Source: Flavobacteriales bacterium
GTDB lineage: Bacteria; Bacteroidota; Bacteroidia; Flavobacteriales_F; PHOS-HE28
NCBI GenBank assembly: GCA_016705545.1
Contig: JADIYA010000001.1
Location: 620,001 to 684,000 of the forward strand
DNA length: 64,000 bases
Direction of reading: 5' to 3'
The translations under genes and the position numbers were made by a program. The notes below the pieces were generated by a model. That model ran no database searches. It was not told the DNA's origin and worked only from the letters and a program-made list of their open reading frames with translations. Positions 53,151 through 62,878 of the stretch are shown one piece after another. Numbering within the stretch: position 1 is the first letter of the stretch; the number at the start of each line of letters is the position of its first letter.

Positions 53151-53488
53151 CCCTCCCGAACCTTCTTCGGCAAACTCGCAAGCACGAGCTCATAGCTGTG
53201 ATCGATCAGCTCCAGCAGCAGTTGGCGCGGCACGGAGCCCATCACGTCCACCGTGTTCCAGTGCTGCTTGTTCATGTGGTAGCCCGGCACGATGCCCTCG
53301 TAGCGCTCACGCAATTCGATGGCGCGTTCCGGATCGCACTTCAGGTTGATGGTGCCCGGCTCATCCAACGGCGCGAGCATGAAGATCTTGCCCGCCACGC
53401 GGAACACGAGGACATCGGGGCCGAAGGGCATATCCCAGCTCACGCCGGGCTTCTTCTCACCATACGCCTGAAGGTCGGCGGCGGTCAT
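53141..53488 (-). CDS. MmcQ/YjbR-family protein
   Basis: 115 residues: PGVSWDMPFGPDVLVFRVAGKIFMLAPLDEPGTINLKCDPERAIELRERYEGIVPGYHMNKQHWNTV, the double-wing DNA-binding-like fold of the MmcQ/YjbR family (CyaY-like). The cellular role is unknown. It overlaps the cyclase gene by 4 nt, and its stop codon lies inside an inverted repeat. Confidence 0.9.
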   Translation of the reverse strand: MTAADLQAYGEKKPGVSWDMPFGPDVLVFRVAGKIFMLAPLDEPGTINLKCDPERAIELRERYEGIVPGYHMNKQHWNTVDVMGSVPRQLLLELIDHSYELVLASLPKKVREGLK

Positions 53489-54258
53489 GGCAGCACCGCG
53501 TACAGCACCGGACGGCTCGGCGCGGCATCGTTGATCAGGTGCGGCAATTGAAGCTCGAGCAAGTAGTCGCCATCGGGCACTTCACTCGGCACATGGATCA
53601 TCTCGGTGATCGTGCGCTCCAGGTCGATGGTGGCCGGGAAATCCCAGAAGGCGTGGTGCGCAGCCAGCACACCGCCATCCTCTTCGCGGTCCACGCTGGG
53701 AAGGTCCAGCAACAAGTGCTTCACGCCGATGCTGCGCAGCCAAGCGCACGCCGTGCTCTGCAGGTAGCACGGGTTGCTGCCGCTCCATTGACGCGCGCCA
53801 GCCGCTTCGTCGTTGGGCAGCGTGCGCAGCACCAGCGCTTCGGGCGGGCGCTCATTCACTGAATGGCGCAGCTGCTCCAGGGTGATCACGCGGTCCTCGC
53901 GCTGATCGGGCGCCCGGCGCGTCTCGGGCCGCACGCTCACCACTTGCGCGAAGAAGAAGTAGCGCTTCAGCAGGTTGCCCACCGGGTGGGTCTCCGGACT
54001 GATGTGCCCCACGCTTTCGGTGTGCGTGCCGTGCCCATGCGGATTGAAGGACAGGTTGCGGAAATTCACCGGCGCGCCGTCCTTCACGGCATAGATCTTC
54101 TCCACGCCTGCCTCATCGCGTGAGCGCACCGGCTCGATCAGCATCGGACCCACGTACCAGGCCCGCGGCCCATTCTCGCTGAGCGGCAGCGAGAGGTCCT
54201 GCGGCTTCGACAGGTCCACCTTGATGGTGCGGCCGCGGTGGGTGATCTCAGCGATCAT
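53485..54258 (-). CDS. Cyclase-family protein (kynurenine formamidase-like)
   Basis: 257 residues with the metal-binding motif FNPHGHGTHTESVGHI (HxGTHxD-type) and a matching second His/Glu region, placing it in the arylformamidase/cyclase superfamily, some members of which hydrolyse N-formylkynurenine. Other activities (cyclic-acid hydrolase) cannot be excluded. Flanked by MmcQ (4-nt overlap) and hemW (11-nt overlap with its stop), so the three form a compact unit. Confidence 0.82.
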   Translation of the reverse strand: MIAEITHRGRTIKVDLSKPQDLSLPLSENGPRAWYVGPMLIEPVRSRDEAGVEKIYAVKDGAPVNFRNLSFNPHGHGTHTESVGHISPETHPVGNLLKRYFFFAQVVSVRPETRRAPDQREDRVITLEQLRHSVNERPPEALVLRTLPNDEAAGARQWSGSNPCYLQSTACAWLRSIGVKHLLLDLPSVDREEDGGVLAAHHAFWDFPATIDLERTITEMIHVPSEVPDGDYLLELQLPHLINDAAPSRPVLYAVLP

Positions 54259-55378
54259 CGTCGGTAACGAAAAGGTCGCTCGCGATGCGGTCCGCGAAGT
54301 GCCTGCCCGCTCTGGTCAAAACTAACCGCCCATCGCCATGTATCAGATGGCCTGTCGAGGACCATCGCTCAACGGCCCTGCGTTGATGACCTATCACATC
54401 CAATTCCAGACGGGCCAGCTCAACGCCCTTGCTGGTGCGCAAGCCGGTGAGCAGCTGCTCGTTGGTGCGCTGCGCGGGCGTGAGCGACTCCTCGTCCCAG
54501 TACCGTGCGCTTCCAACCACACCCTGCACGTAGAGCGCGTTGTTCGCCACATTCCAGCGACGCTTGCTGCCGTCGAATGAATGCGCCGAAGGACCGATGC
54601 CGAGGTAGGGCACGCCCTCCCAATAGCTGCTGTTGTGCCGCGAATGGTGGCCGGACAGGCCGAAGTTGCTGATCTCGTAGTGCTCCAAGCCTGCGGCCTC
54701 CATACGCTCCATCAGCCGATCGAACTGCGCGCTCTGGTCCGCATCGCCCGGCATGCTCACGATCGACTTCTTCACTTGGTGCGCGAGCGCCGTCTTCGGT
54801 TCCACCGTAAGGCAATAGGCGCTCAGGTGCGGCATGCCATGATCGAGGGCAATGGTGAGCTGTTCTTCCCATTCCGCCAAGGTCATTTGCGGCAAGCCGT
54901 AGATCAGATCGATGGTCCAAGAGGCGAATCCTGCTTTCGCGATGAGCGCGATGCTCTTCAATGCTTGCTCGGCATTGTGCGCGCGGCCCATCCACGTCAA
55001 TCGGTCGGCGCGGAAGCTCTGCGTGCCGAGGCTCAGGCGCGTGATGCCCATCGACTTCCATTGCTCCAAACGCTCAGCAGTGATGTCATCCGGGTTCGCC
55101 TCCAGGGTCACTTCCCGCATCACGTTGCACACGGAAGAGATCGCGAGAGAGTTGAATGAACGAAGCGATGCGCGAAGGCTCCAATAAGCTGGGCGTGCCT
55201 CCACCGAAGTAGATGGTGCTCACGGGCGCATCGCCGATCTCTTTAGAGCGAAGAAGGAGCTCCTTCACCATGGCGTCGAGCAATGCTTCGCGGCCCTTCG
55301 CCGAGGTGCTGAAGTGGAAATCGCAGTACGTGCACGCACGCTTCGGCAGAATGGGATATGGAGGTAGATGCCGGCCAT
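54248..55378 (-). pseudogene. hemW: HemW-like radical SAM coproporphyrinogen-type protein, two frameshifts
   Basis: Reading frames must be joined at about 55345 and 55130. N-terminus MAGIYLHIPFC, then after a break CTYCDFHFSTSAKGREALL (family motif CxxxCxYCDF), IYFGGGTPSLL; after a second break REVTLEANPDDITAERLEQW, ITRLSLGTQSF, IDLIYGLPQMTLAEWEEQL, YEISNFGLSGHHSRHN and LLTGLRTSKGVELARL. Joined length is about 376 residues, the HemW size. HemW is a heme chaperone (formerly miscalled HemN). Because the breaks sit in an otherwise intact, conserved gene, sequencing errors are likely. Confidence 0.85.
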
Positions 55379-55387
55379 GAGAGGCGC

Positions 55388-55418
55388 AGTAGGCAGGGGC
55401 AGGTGCAAGGAGCCTACT
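55388..55418. repeat. Short inverted repeat AGTAGGC / GCCTACT
   Basis: AGTAGGC (55388-55394) and GCCTACT (55412-55418), 17 nt apart, between hemW and the four-helix gene. It resembles the longer repeat at 53075-53150 and contains the TAG stop of the four-helix gene. Confidence 0.45.
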
Positions 55419-55785
55419 TCGGCTTGCAATAGCGTTCAGGGTGTAGGATCATGTCGCCGAGCATGCGACCTATCGCATCGGAGAGAGCGCGGATCGGTTT
55501 GATGTCTTCAGCGGTGACATACTCGCACGCTACCGCATGCGCCAGCCACACCTGCGTCTCCGTGTTCTCGCCGTCGGCATCGGTCATGCGCAGAACGAAG
55601 TGCGCAGGATAACGTCGCTTGCGATAACCTTCAGCATACAGGCCTGAAACCGCGCGTGAAGCACGGCGAACCTGGTCGGTCAGTGAGTATTTCTCCTCCT
55701 TCGGGAATCGCTTGCTCAGCTGGAACAACATCGTTGCCATTCGAAAGGCCTTCTTGTACACGGACATATCCTCGTAGCCAGCCAT
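55414..55785 (-). CDS. Four-helix-bundle protein (23S rRNA-intervening-sequence type)
   Basis: 123 residues: YEDMSVYKKAFRMATMLFQLSKRFPKEEKYSLTDQVRRASRAVSGLYAEGYRKRRYPAHFVLRMTDADGENTETQVWL... the widespread four-helix-bundle/S23 family. First described from rRNA-intervening sequences, it is found free-standing in many Bacteroidota; the function is unknown. It sits between hemW and the sensor kinase on the same strand. Confidence 0.9.
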   Translation of the reverse strand: MAGYEDMSVYKKAFRMATMLFQLSKRFPKEEKYSLTDQVRRASRAVSGLYAEGYRKRRYPAHFVLRMTDADGENTETQVWLAHAVACEYVTAEDIKPIRALSDAIGRMLGDMILHPERYCKPK

Positions 55786-55850
55786 GGGTTCAGGGTTTTC
55801 CGAAATCTACCGAACCTCATTCACCGAAGAAGTCTTGCCTTAAGTGCTCA

Positions 55851-55937
55851 CTCCCGCCTCTGCTCCAACTCCTGTCTCTTGCCCTTGCCTCCTGCCCCTG
55901 CCTCCTGCTCTTGCCCCTGCCTCCTGCTCCTACCCCT
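55851..55937. repeat. Pyrimidine-rich tandem repeat
   Basis: A C/T-rich tract on the plus strand with imperfect units TGCC(C/T)CTGCCTCCTGCTC, about three and a half copies. It contains the last codon and TAG stop of the sensor kinase (55930). The G/A strand could form stacked purine-rich structures. Confidence 0.55.
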
Positions 55938-57483
55938 TCAAGCTTATCCTGAACGTCGTCCCCTTCCCTGGCGCGCTCTTCTTCACGAAGATCCTTCCGC
56001 CGTGGTATTGCTCGATGATCCGCTTGGTGAGCGAGAGGCCAAGGCCCCAGCCGCGCTTCTTGGTGGTGAAGCCGGGCTGGAACACGGTCTTGTGCTGTGA
56101 TGGCGGGATGCCCTTGCCGGTATCGGTCACATCCACATGCACATGGTCGCCCTCGGGGATGATCTCGATGGTGATGGACCCTTCGCCTTCCATGGCATCG
56201 ATGGCGTTGCGGATCAGGTTCTCCAGCACCCAGCTGAACAGCGGCCGGTTCAGCGGCACTTGCAGCTCGGCGTCGGCGGGCGTGCTCACCTCGATGCGCG
56301 CGCGGGCAGGCAATCGCGGACGCAGATAGAGCACGGTGGCGCGCAGCGTGTGGTAAAGCTTCTCTGGCGCGAGGTCGGTGCTGATCCGATCTGGAGAAGC
56401 GCTCGGTAATCACCTCCAGACGGTCCACATCCTTGCGCATCTCGGTGATGGCTGCGGGATCCGGCCTTGGTCCTTGAGCAGTTCGATCCAGGCCATGAGC
56501 GAGCTGAGCGGCGTGCCCAATTGGTGCGCCGTCTCCTTGGCCATGCCCACCCACACCTGGTTCTGCTCGGCGTTGCGGAACACGCTGAAGAGCGCGTAGG
56601 CCACCAGCAGGAAGAGGGCGAGGATGGCGAGCTGCACGTAGGGGAAGTAGCGCAGCTGCGGATCACGACCGTCTCCTCGTAGAAGATGAAGTTGCGGCCC
56701 TTGCCCGGAAGGTCGATGGCGATGGGTGCATTCGCCTGCGCCATGGCTGCGGTGCGCGCGAGCATGGCAGCGGTATCAGCGAGCAGCTCTTCTTCGATGT
56801 TAGCGGTCTCCAGGATGCGGGTGCGCGTGCTGTCGGTGTAGATCAACGGCACGCTGGCGGTGCTCATCACCGTCTCGGAGATGAAGGAGCGGATGATCCC
56901 CTCCATCACCTCTTGCAGCTCTGTGAAGACCTTGCTGTCGCTGTAGTAGAGGAACTGCTTCTGGTTGCCGTGAACGGCGATCTCGATGGCGGGGTGCATC
57001 GTGGCCATGCTGTCCACCTCAGCGCGCAAGCGCTCCGGATGGTTCACGATGGTGCTGTCGAGGTTGCGGTGGAATTTCACCTCGCGATTCGCATCCACGA
57101 TCACCACGGGCACGGTGGTGTTGTCCTGCACCACGCGCAGGTAAAAGGAGAAGTCCGTGTCATCTGCACGGCCCAGGCGCTGCATGGCGTCGGCGAAGAG
57201 CTGCACCTTCTTGCGCTCCTCTTCGCGCAATCGCTCGAACAAGCGCTCCGGTGTAGTTCACCAGCTCGGCGCGGTTCTGCACGGCTTCGGCCCAGAGCTT
57301 CACTTTCCGCCGTTCCTCGGCGCGGATGTCATCGACGATGCGGTTGCTGTACCACAGCGATGCGCCCACCAGCAGCATGGCCACGGCGGCCAGCACCAGT
57401 TTCCAGCGCTGCTTGCGGGAGTAGAGGTCCACGGCGTGAAGGTCGGCAAAGGGCGTGGGCTGAGAAGTATCTCGGTCCGCCAA
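55930..57483 (-). pseudogene. Membrane sensor histidine kinase, four frameshifts
   Basis: Joined product of about 515 residues. N-terminal helix WKLVLAAVAMLLVGASLWYSN, an extracytoplasmic domain (VPVVIVDANREVKFHRNLDS), second helix (LAILALFLLVAYALFSVF), dimerisation helix with phospho-His in WVGMAKETAHQLGTPLSSLMAW, EMRKDVDRLEVITERFSR, and ATPase with FSWVLENLIRNAIDA, DTGKGIPP and GWGLGLSLTKRI. Frame changes fall at about 57250, 56665, 56465 and 56385. The N-terminus is uncertain: the in-frame start is TTG at 57483. Probably an intact gene misread by sequencing. No response regulator is adjacent. Confidence 0.8.
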
Positions 57484-57519
57484 GAGAGGAAGTCGTGTGC
57501 ATCGAAGGGAAGGATTTCC

Positions 57520-57541
57520 ACCTTTTTGTCGGCAAAAAGGT
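57520..57541. repeat. Perfect 9-bp inverted repeat upstream of sensor kinase
   Basis: ACCTTTTTG and CAAAAAGGT flank a TCGG loop, 36 nt upstream of the kinase start and just left of the IS110 non-coding region. It could be an operator, a terminator-like hairpin, or part of the IS end. Confidence 0.5.
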
Positions 57542-57584
57542 CTCTAGGCTTGCGTGCTGGTAAATAGCCAACAACTGAAGGAAG

Positions 57585-57662
57585 CCGAGCAGGGCATGAG
57601 GTGAACCGACGAAAAGGTCAGGATGAGGTCCTGCGCTCCTATTGGGACCTCATGCCCCTCGG
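57585..57662 (+). ncRNA. Candidate IS110 bridge RNA stem region
   Basis: In IS110 elements the non-coding left end is transcribed as a bridge RNA pairing with donor and target. Here CCGAG + GGGCATGAGGT (57585-57602, 2-nt bulge) is complementary to ACCTCATGCCC + CTCGG (57647-57662), a 16-bp stem closing a 44-nt loop. ATGAGGTCC (57623-57631) can pair with GGACCTCAT (57645-57653) in a competing 9-bp hairpin. Full transcript limits are unknown; it is probably contained in about 57542-57763. Confidence 0.5.
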
Positions 57663-57763
57663 TGTCCAAGACTCGAATAGAAATTGAGGCTCGCGGCCTG
57701 TTAGAGTTCTGAAGCGAGGACACCTGCTCAGCCCCTTCAGCGGACAACAAACCTAAACCCACC

Positions 57764-58752
57764 ATGAGAACAATCGGGATTGATGTGAGCAAGGCGACCC
57801 TTGATGTGGCCTTGCGCGATGAGCAGGGCATCGCCCTGGAGAAGCAAGTGAAGAACTCCCCGGCAGCACTGCGCGCCCTGCTGCGGGGCTGGGTCAAGCG
57901 TGGGCTGTGCCAGAAGAGCACACTGGTGTGCCTTGAGCCCACCGGCCACTACAGCCTCGGGGTGATCAAGACCTTGCTGGACATGGGTCAGCCCACCTGG
58001 ATGGCGCACCCCAACGATATCCGCCTGAGCATCGGCATGCAGCGCGGCAAGAGCGACAAGGTGGATGCACGGCGCATCGCCGAGTACGCCCACCGCTATT
58101 CAGACAAGGCGCGCTTGATCACGCCTGCCTACCTGGGCTTCGCCGAATTGAGGAGCCTGTTGGCCTTGCGCCAGCGGATGATCACGCAGCGTTCTGGACA
58201 TCGCGTGCAGTTGAAGGACAACGCCCTCTACCAAGGCAAGTCGATCAAGACCTTGGTGAAGGATGAACTGGAGCGCCAAGTGAAATCCTTGGAGCGGTCG
58301 TTGAAGAAACTCGAGGCGGCCATCGCGGCCTTGATCGCTGCTGATGAGGTGGTGCAGCGCAAGAAGGCGCTGGCACAGACCGTCTCGGGCATCGGTCCCG
58401 TGCTGGCCAGCGAGCTCGTCGCGCACACCGAAGGCTTCACGCGCTTCACAACACCACGCCAGATGGTGTGCTACGTGGGTTGCGCGCCCTTCGAGCGAAC
58501 ATCGGGCAGCAGCGTGCGCGGGCGCACAGCTACCTCACCCTGCGCCAACAAGCGCTTGAAGAGCCTGCTGCGACTGGCGGCCCTCGCCGCGGTTCGCACC
58601 CAGGAGACCTTCGCGATTACTACAAACGGAAAATCGAGCAGGGCAAACGCCCCGTAGTCGCGCTGAACAACGTGGCTGGGAAGATCATCCACCACCTCTG
58701 GGCGGTGCTCGCTTCCGGAAAACCTTACCAATCCCACTTGCAAGTGTCATAG
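57764..58752 (+). pseudogene. IS110-family DEDD transposase/recombinase, one C-terminal frameshift
   Basis: About 329 residues when joined. The RuvC-like N-domain has TIGIDVSKATLDVAL (first Asp), VCLEPTGHYSLG (Glu) and SDKVDARRIAEYA (Asp pair). The C-terminal Transposase_20 domain has LAQTVSGIGPVLASELVAHTEGF, QMVCYVGCAPFERTSGSSVRG with its catalytic Ser. After a shift near 58595 (CCC run) the tail DYYKRKIEQGKRPVVALNNVAGKIIHHLWAVL ends at TAG 58752. Fixing one base restores a normal IS110 enzyme. Confidence 0.9.
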
Positions 58753-58772
58753 AAATAGGAGCCAAAAAGCCG

Positions 58773-58850
58773 CCACGGCTAAGTCGCAGCCCAACTCGCA
58801 CGGGCACGCGCACGGGCTCCCCGAGTTGGGCGCGACCGCGCAAGCCGTGG
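58773..58850. repeat. Three-part nested inverted repeat (23 bp) downstream of IS110
   Basis: Left arm CCACGGCT-aa-GTCGC-a-GCCCAACTCG (58773-58798) pairs with right arm CGAGTTGGGC-GCGAC-(6 nt)-AGCCGTGG (58822-58850), giving 8+5+10 bp with small internal loops and a 23-nt apical loop. It is too long to be chance. It may be the IS right end, a terminator, or an independent repeat. Confidence 0.75.
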
Positions 58851-58997
58851 ACGCCCACCGCACGCCGTACCTGAGCGCACGGTGCTATCCCGAATGCAGG
58901 TCAATCATCAACAACTCCTTCTGCTCCGGGATGACCTCGGAGCCACTCCTCATCGAAGTTGGTCTGATTCGATTAAAATAGAGACACTACATGCGGG

Positions 58998-61678
58998 CTA
59001 CTCCTCCACCGTCACCTTCCCTCCCTCGTCCTTTTCCTTCTTCTCGTCCTTGAAGAGGCGGTCGATGCCCTTGGGCGGCTTCTCCTGCACCAGTTCTTGG
59101 CGCACGGGTGATGCGGCGCTATCGGCCTCAATGACGATGCGGCCTTGTGTGCTCTCCGTCTGCTTCTGCGCCAATGCGCTTTCCGGTTTCTTGCCCAGGA
59201 TATCCTCGCGCAGGATGGCGCGCAGCTCCTGCTTCTCCTGCTGGAATTGCGCGCGGCGCTTGGTGGCGGCCATGGCGCCGTCGTTCTCGAAGATGGGCTG
59301 CTTAGCCGTGCCGCGCATGCGCAGGAATACGCGCATGCCGGTGCCGTCGTCGGCGATGGGGCCGAAGTCGTCCTTCGCGGGCTTGCCGAGGCGGAAAAGG
59401 TCGCTGAGGCGGAAGTTGAGGCGATGGTCGATGCGGTCGTCGAACCAGTGCGTGCCGGCCATCTCGATGTCGAGCGCATTGCTGCGCACCTCCATCAACG
59501 GCACATGCACGGCGCCATCGCGGATCTCGATGCGGTTCTCCAGTTTCGCGAAGCGCACGTCGGCCAGGCGCTTGCGCAGCTCATCGGTGTCCACGAAGGG
59601 CGCCACAAGCTTTTTCTTGCGCAGGTGGTCGGCCACGGCGAGCAGCTGCGCCTGCTCTTTGTTCGCACCGTTGTCCACCGCGATATCGATGGTGCAATCG
59701 ATGCGGTCGCCGTCCAGCTTCATGCCGGGCGATAGCGGCGCGCGGAAGGCGATGCTGGCCAGCGCGGTGCCGCTGAGATGCCGGTGGCCGATGAAGTCCT
59801 GCCCGAAATCCTGGAACTCGCGGAAGAAGGCCTTCAGGTCGATGCCCTTCACCTGCGCGTCGATGGCGAGCGGGTAGGAATGCCGGATCCTCACCGCCGC
59901 GCATCCAGCTCCAGGCTGCCGAGCACGGCGCCCTCGGCGGTGCTGAAGGTGATGGGCGATGCGCAGCACGCGGTCCTTCAGGCGGATGGTGCCGTTGATG
60001 CCGTGGCGCGAAGTCCTCGAAGACCAGTTCATCCACTTGCGCGCGCAAATCGAGCTCGATGGTGGCGGGCAGCACCACGGCGTAATCGCTGGTGCTGGCC
60101 TTGGGCGAATCGCTCTGCAGCAACGCCGCCAGATCGAGCCGCTCGCTGCGGCCCTTGGCCTCGATCACCAGCCGCTCGTTCTCGAAGAGCACGAAGGGCA
60201 GCAGGTTGCGCAAGGTGCCACTCAACTCGATGGGACTGCCTTGCACCACGGCCTTCAGGCCACGCACGGTGGCATCACTCCCATTCAAGCCCAGCTCCGC
60301 GTTGAGGTGCTCCACCTTATGGCGTACGCCCTTCACCTTCAGGGTGGCATCGCTGAGCTTCACATGACCGCTCACCTTCACGGCGCGCAGGTCGCTGGGG
60401 CGCAGGTCGGCCATGTCGCGCAGCATGCCGTTCACCTTGATGTCGGCGTCGAAACGGCCCACGGCCTGCTCCATGGTGTCCACGCCGGCGAATCGGAGCA
60501 GGTCGGCCAAGGGCATGTCGCAGCGGATGTCGGCCTTCACCGGCGCGTTCTTCAAGCCGCCGGAATTCCATTCGGCTCGAAGTGTCCCGCTCCCGCTCTT
60601 CGCGCGCAGGTCGTTCACCTTCAGCTTGCGCACGCTGCCATCGGGCGCCACTTCCAGCGAGAGCTCGCCGAAGATGTCGGTGAGCGCCGTGCCGCTCTTG
60701 CGCTCTTTCATCCGCCCTTGGCGCACCTGCGCGCCGATGGACAGCGGTGGGCCATCGCCTTCCAACGAGCCCGCGTACTTCACCGCCAGGTCCACTTCAC
60801 CATCCACGCTGAATCGCATGAGCTCATCGCGCAAGCCTCCGGGCAGTTGCGCCACTGTGCGACCCAGATCGAGGCCGAGGCCATTGGCCCGCAAGTCGAT
60901 TTCCTTACCCTTCGCCGTGGGCAGCACCGCCAGCGTGACCTGCAAGGGCACCTTGCCCAGTGCACATCGCCCTCGGTGATGCGGAAGGCGCCGTCGCCAA
61001 AACTCATCTGCAAGGCTAGGTGCGCATCGCGCTCATCGATCGATTGCTTGCCGCTGCGCATGATGCCTAGCAGGCGCACATCGCCATTGAGCCGCACCTC
61101 GCTGGTGGTGCCGAATCGGCCACCCAGCTCCAATGCCTGGCTCTGCGCGAGCACCTCGAGGCCATTGCGCGCATCACGGAAACGCAGCGCAAGTCCATCG
61201 AAGCTCACCGCGCGCAGGTCGATGGGCGACGACTCTGGCCAGCCGAGGTATCGGTGCGCCAGATGAGGTAGTTCTCCGCGCCGTTGGCATCGAGGCCGGG
61301 ATAGAGCTTCACCTGCTTGCCATGAATCTGCGCGACGGTGTAGTCGCCGGCGAAGAGGTCCCAGAGGTTGAACTCGAGGTAGGGGTCCTGCGCGGCGAGC
61401 AGGGTGTCTGCGGGCTGGCCATCGGTACGCAGCTCATCCACCTGCACGTGTTGCATGCGGATGCTGGCCTTGGGGAAGCGCTTGATGAGGGTGAGCTCGA
61501 TGTCGGCCACCTTCACGGGCACCAGCAGGCGCTCGTTGAGGGCGCCGATGAGCTTGGCCTTCACCTCTTCCTCGTACACCGTGGCCATAACCACCAGCGC
61601 GGTGATGCCCACCACCAGCCCCACGGCCAAGGTAAGCGCAACGCGACGGAGCAGGCGGATCATCGGGAAAGTGCGCAA
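58998..61678 (-). pseudogene. AsmA-family outer-membrane-biogenesis protein, five frameshifts
   Basis: Joined product of about 890 residues. N-terminal helix VALTLAVGLVVGITALVVMA, then AsmA repeats (IELTLIKRFPKASIRMQHVQV, DPYLEFNLWDLFAGDYTV) and the AsmA C-terminal region (SFDGLALRFRDARNGLEVLA ... LDIEMAGTHWFDDRIDHRLNFRLSDLF). AsmA/TamB-like proteins aid phospholipid or protein transfer to the outer membrane. Frame changes are near 61225, 60955, 60008, 59955 and 59897, three of them at GGG/CCC runs. It is probably an intact gene in reality. Start 61678, or 61663. Confidence 0.85.
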
Positions 61679-61753
61679 GCTACCGGCGCACCTTAGGCCT
61701 TAACGGCAATAGGCGTGCTGTTCGTTCACACCACGTTGTGAGGCGAGGTTGCC

Positions 61754-62878
61754 TTATTTTCTCTTCGTCAGGAACAACACCTCCTTCTCCGTTAAGTGCC
61801 GCCACTTGCTGCGGGGCAGGTTCTTCTTGGTGAGTCCGGCGAAGACCACGCGGTCGAGCTTCAGCACCTCGTAGCCCAGCGCTTCGAACATGCGGCGAAC
61901 GATGCGGTTGCGGCCCATGTGCAGTTTCAGGCCCACTTCACGTTTGCTCACGCCATCCACGTAACTGGCTTCGTCCGCCGCGGCTGGTCCATCATCCAAG
62001 GGCACGCCTTTTACGAGTTGCTGCAGGTGCGCAAGCGTCACGTTCTTGTCGAGTGTCACGTGGTAGATCTTCTCCGCGCCGTGACTGGGATGCGTGAGCT
62101 TCTTGGCCAGGTCGCCATCGTTGGTGAGCAGCAAAAGCCCGGTGGTGTGTCGGTCCAGTCGGCCCACAGGGTAGATGCGCTCGTCGCAGGCGTGCTCCAC
62201 CAGCGCCATCACGGTGCGGCGGTCGCGCGGGTCGTCGGTGGTGGTGATGAAGTCCTTGGGCTTGTTCAGCAGCACGTAGCGCTTGGTCTCCCGGCTGAGA
62301 CGCTGACCGCCGTACACGACTTTGTCGCCGGGGCCCACTTTGGCGCCCATTTCCGTGACCACCACCCCATTCACGCTCACCACGCCGGCCCTGATGAGGT
62401 CGTCGGCATCGCGGCGGCTGGCCACGCCGCTCATGCTCAGGTAGCGGTTCAGGCGGATGCGGCCATCATCCTCGCCGCGCGGCTCGGGCCTCGGTTTGCC
62501 ACGGTAGCCGCCAAAGCCCCGCTTGGGGCCGCTCTTGTCCGCCCAAGGCTTCTTGTAGGGCGAACGGCGTTCTCCGCCTTCGGTGCTGGGCGCACGGGAG
62601 CCGCGATCGCCACCGGCTGCATAACGCGGCGCACCGGAGCTCCGGTTGCCTTCAGGCGGTCTGCGTTCCGCGCTTCCGCCTTCGCGCACGGCTTTCGGCG
62701 GTCGTTTGCCATAACGCTTGGAGTGCGGCGCGCCCTCGGCCCGCTCCTCCGGCTTGTGCCGTCCGGGCCTTGCCTTTGAGGGTTTGCCTGAAGCGGGTTT
62801 GCGGGCACCCCCTTTCCCGGGTTCTGGCGCGCTGCGCTGCTGCCCTCGGCCCTGAGGTCGGTTAGAACGGTTTGTCAT
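61754..62878 (-). CDS. RluB/RsuA-family 23S/16S rRNA pseudouridine synthase with basic N-extension
   Basis: 374 residues. The C-terminal two-thirds is an RluB/RsuA-type synthase: S4-like IRLNRYLSMSGVASRRDADDLI, catalytic YPVGRLDRHTTGLLLLTNDG with Asp in GRLD, and KVVYGG/VVVTEMGAKV. About 130 N-terminal residues are low-complexity and rich in Arg, Lys, Gly, Pro and Ser, which may bind rRNA nonspecifically. It overlaps yraN-like by 17 nt on the same strand. Confidence 0.9.
   Translation of the reverse strand: MTNRSNRPQGRGQQRSAPEPGKGGARKPASGKPSKARPGRHKPEERAEGAPHSKRYGKRPPKAVREGGSAERRPPEGNRSSGAPRYAAGGDRGSRAPSTEGGERRSPYKKPWADKSGPKRGFGGYRGKPRPEPRGEDDGRIRLNRYLSMSGVASRRDADDLIRAGVVSVNGVVVTEMGAKVGPGDKVVYGGQRLSRETKRYVLLNKPKDFITTTDDPRDRRTVMALVEHACDERIYPVGRLDRHTTGLLLLTNDGDLAKKLTHPSHGAEKIYHVTLDKNVTLAHLQQLVKGVPLDDGPAAADEASYVDGVSKREVGLKLHMGRNRIVRRMFEALGYEVLKLDRVVFAGLTKKNLPRSKWRHLTEKEVLFLTKRK

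Larger units (their letters stand above)
57542..58870 (+). mobile_element. IS110-family insertion sequence (ends approximate)
   Basis: The DEDD transposase gene, a structured non-coding 5' region (57542-57763) and a palindromic 3' flank indicate an IS110-group element, a family without classical terminal inverted repeats, so exact ends cannot be set here. It separates the sensor kinase from the AsmA gene. Confidence 0.6.

Noticed and set aside
57484..57763. Idea that the 5' region of the IS110 gene carries an upstream start of the sensor kinase
   Set aside because: No in-frame ATG or conserved extension is visible; TTG at 57483 or another frame break is simpler.
59959..61266. 435-codon plus-strand frame opposite the AsmA gene
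   Set aside because: Leu/His/Ala-rich shadow of the AsmA codons without signal peptide or family motifs.
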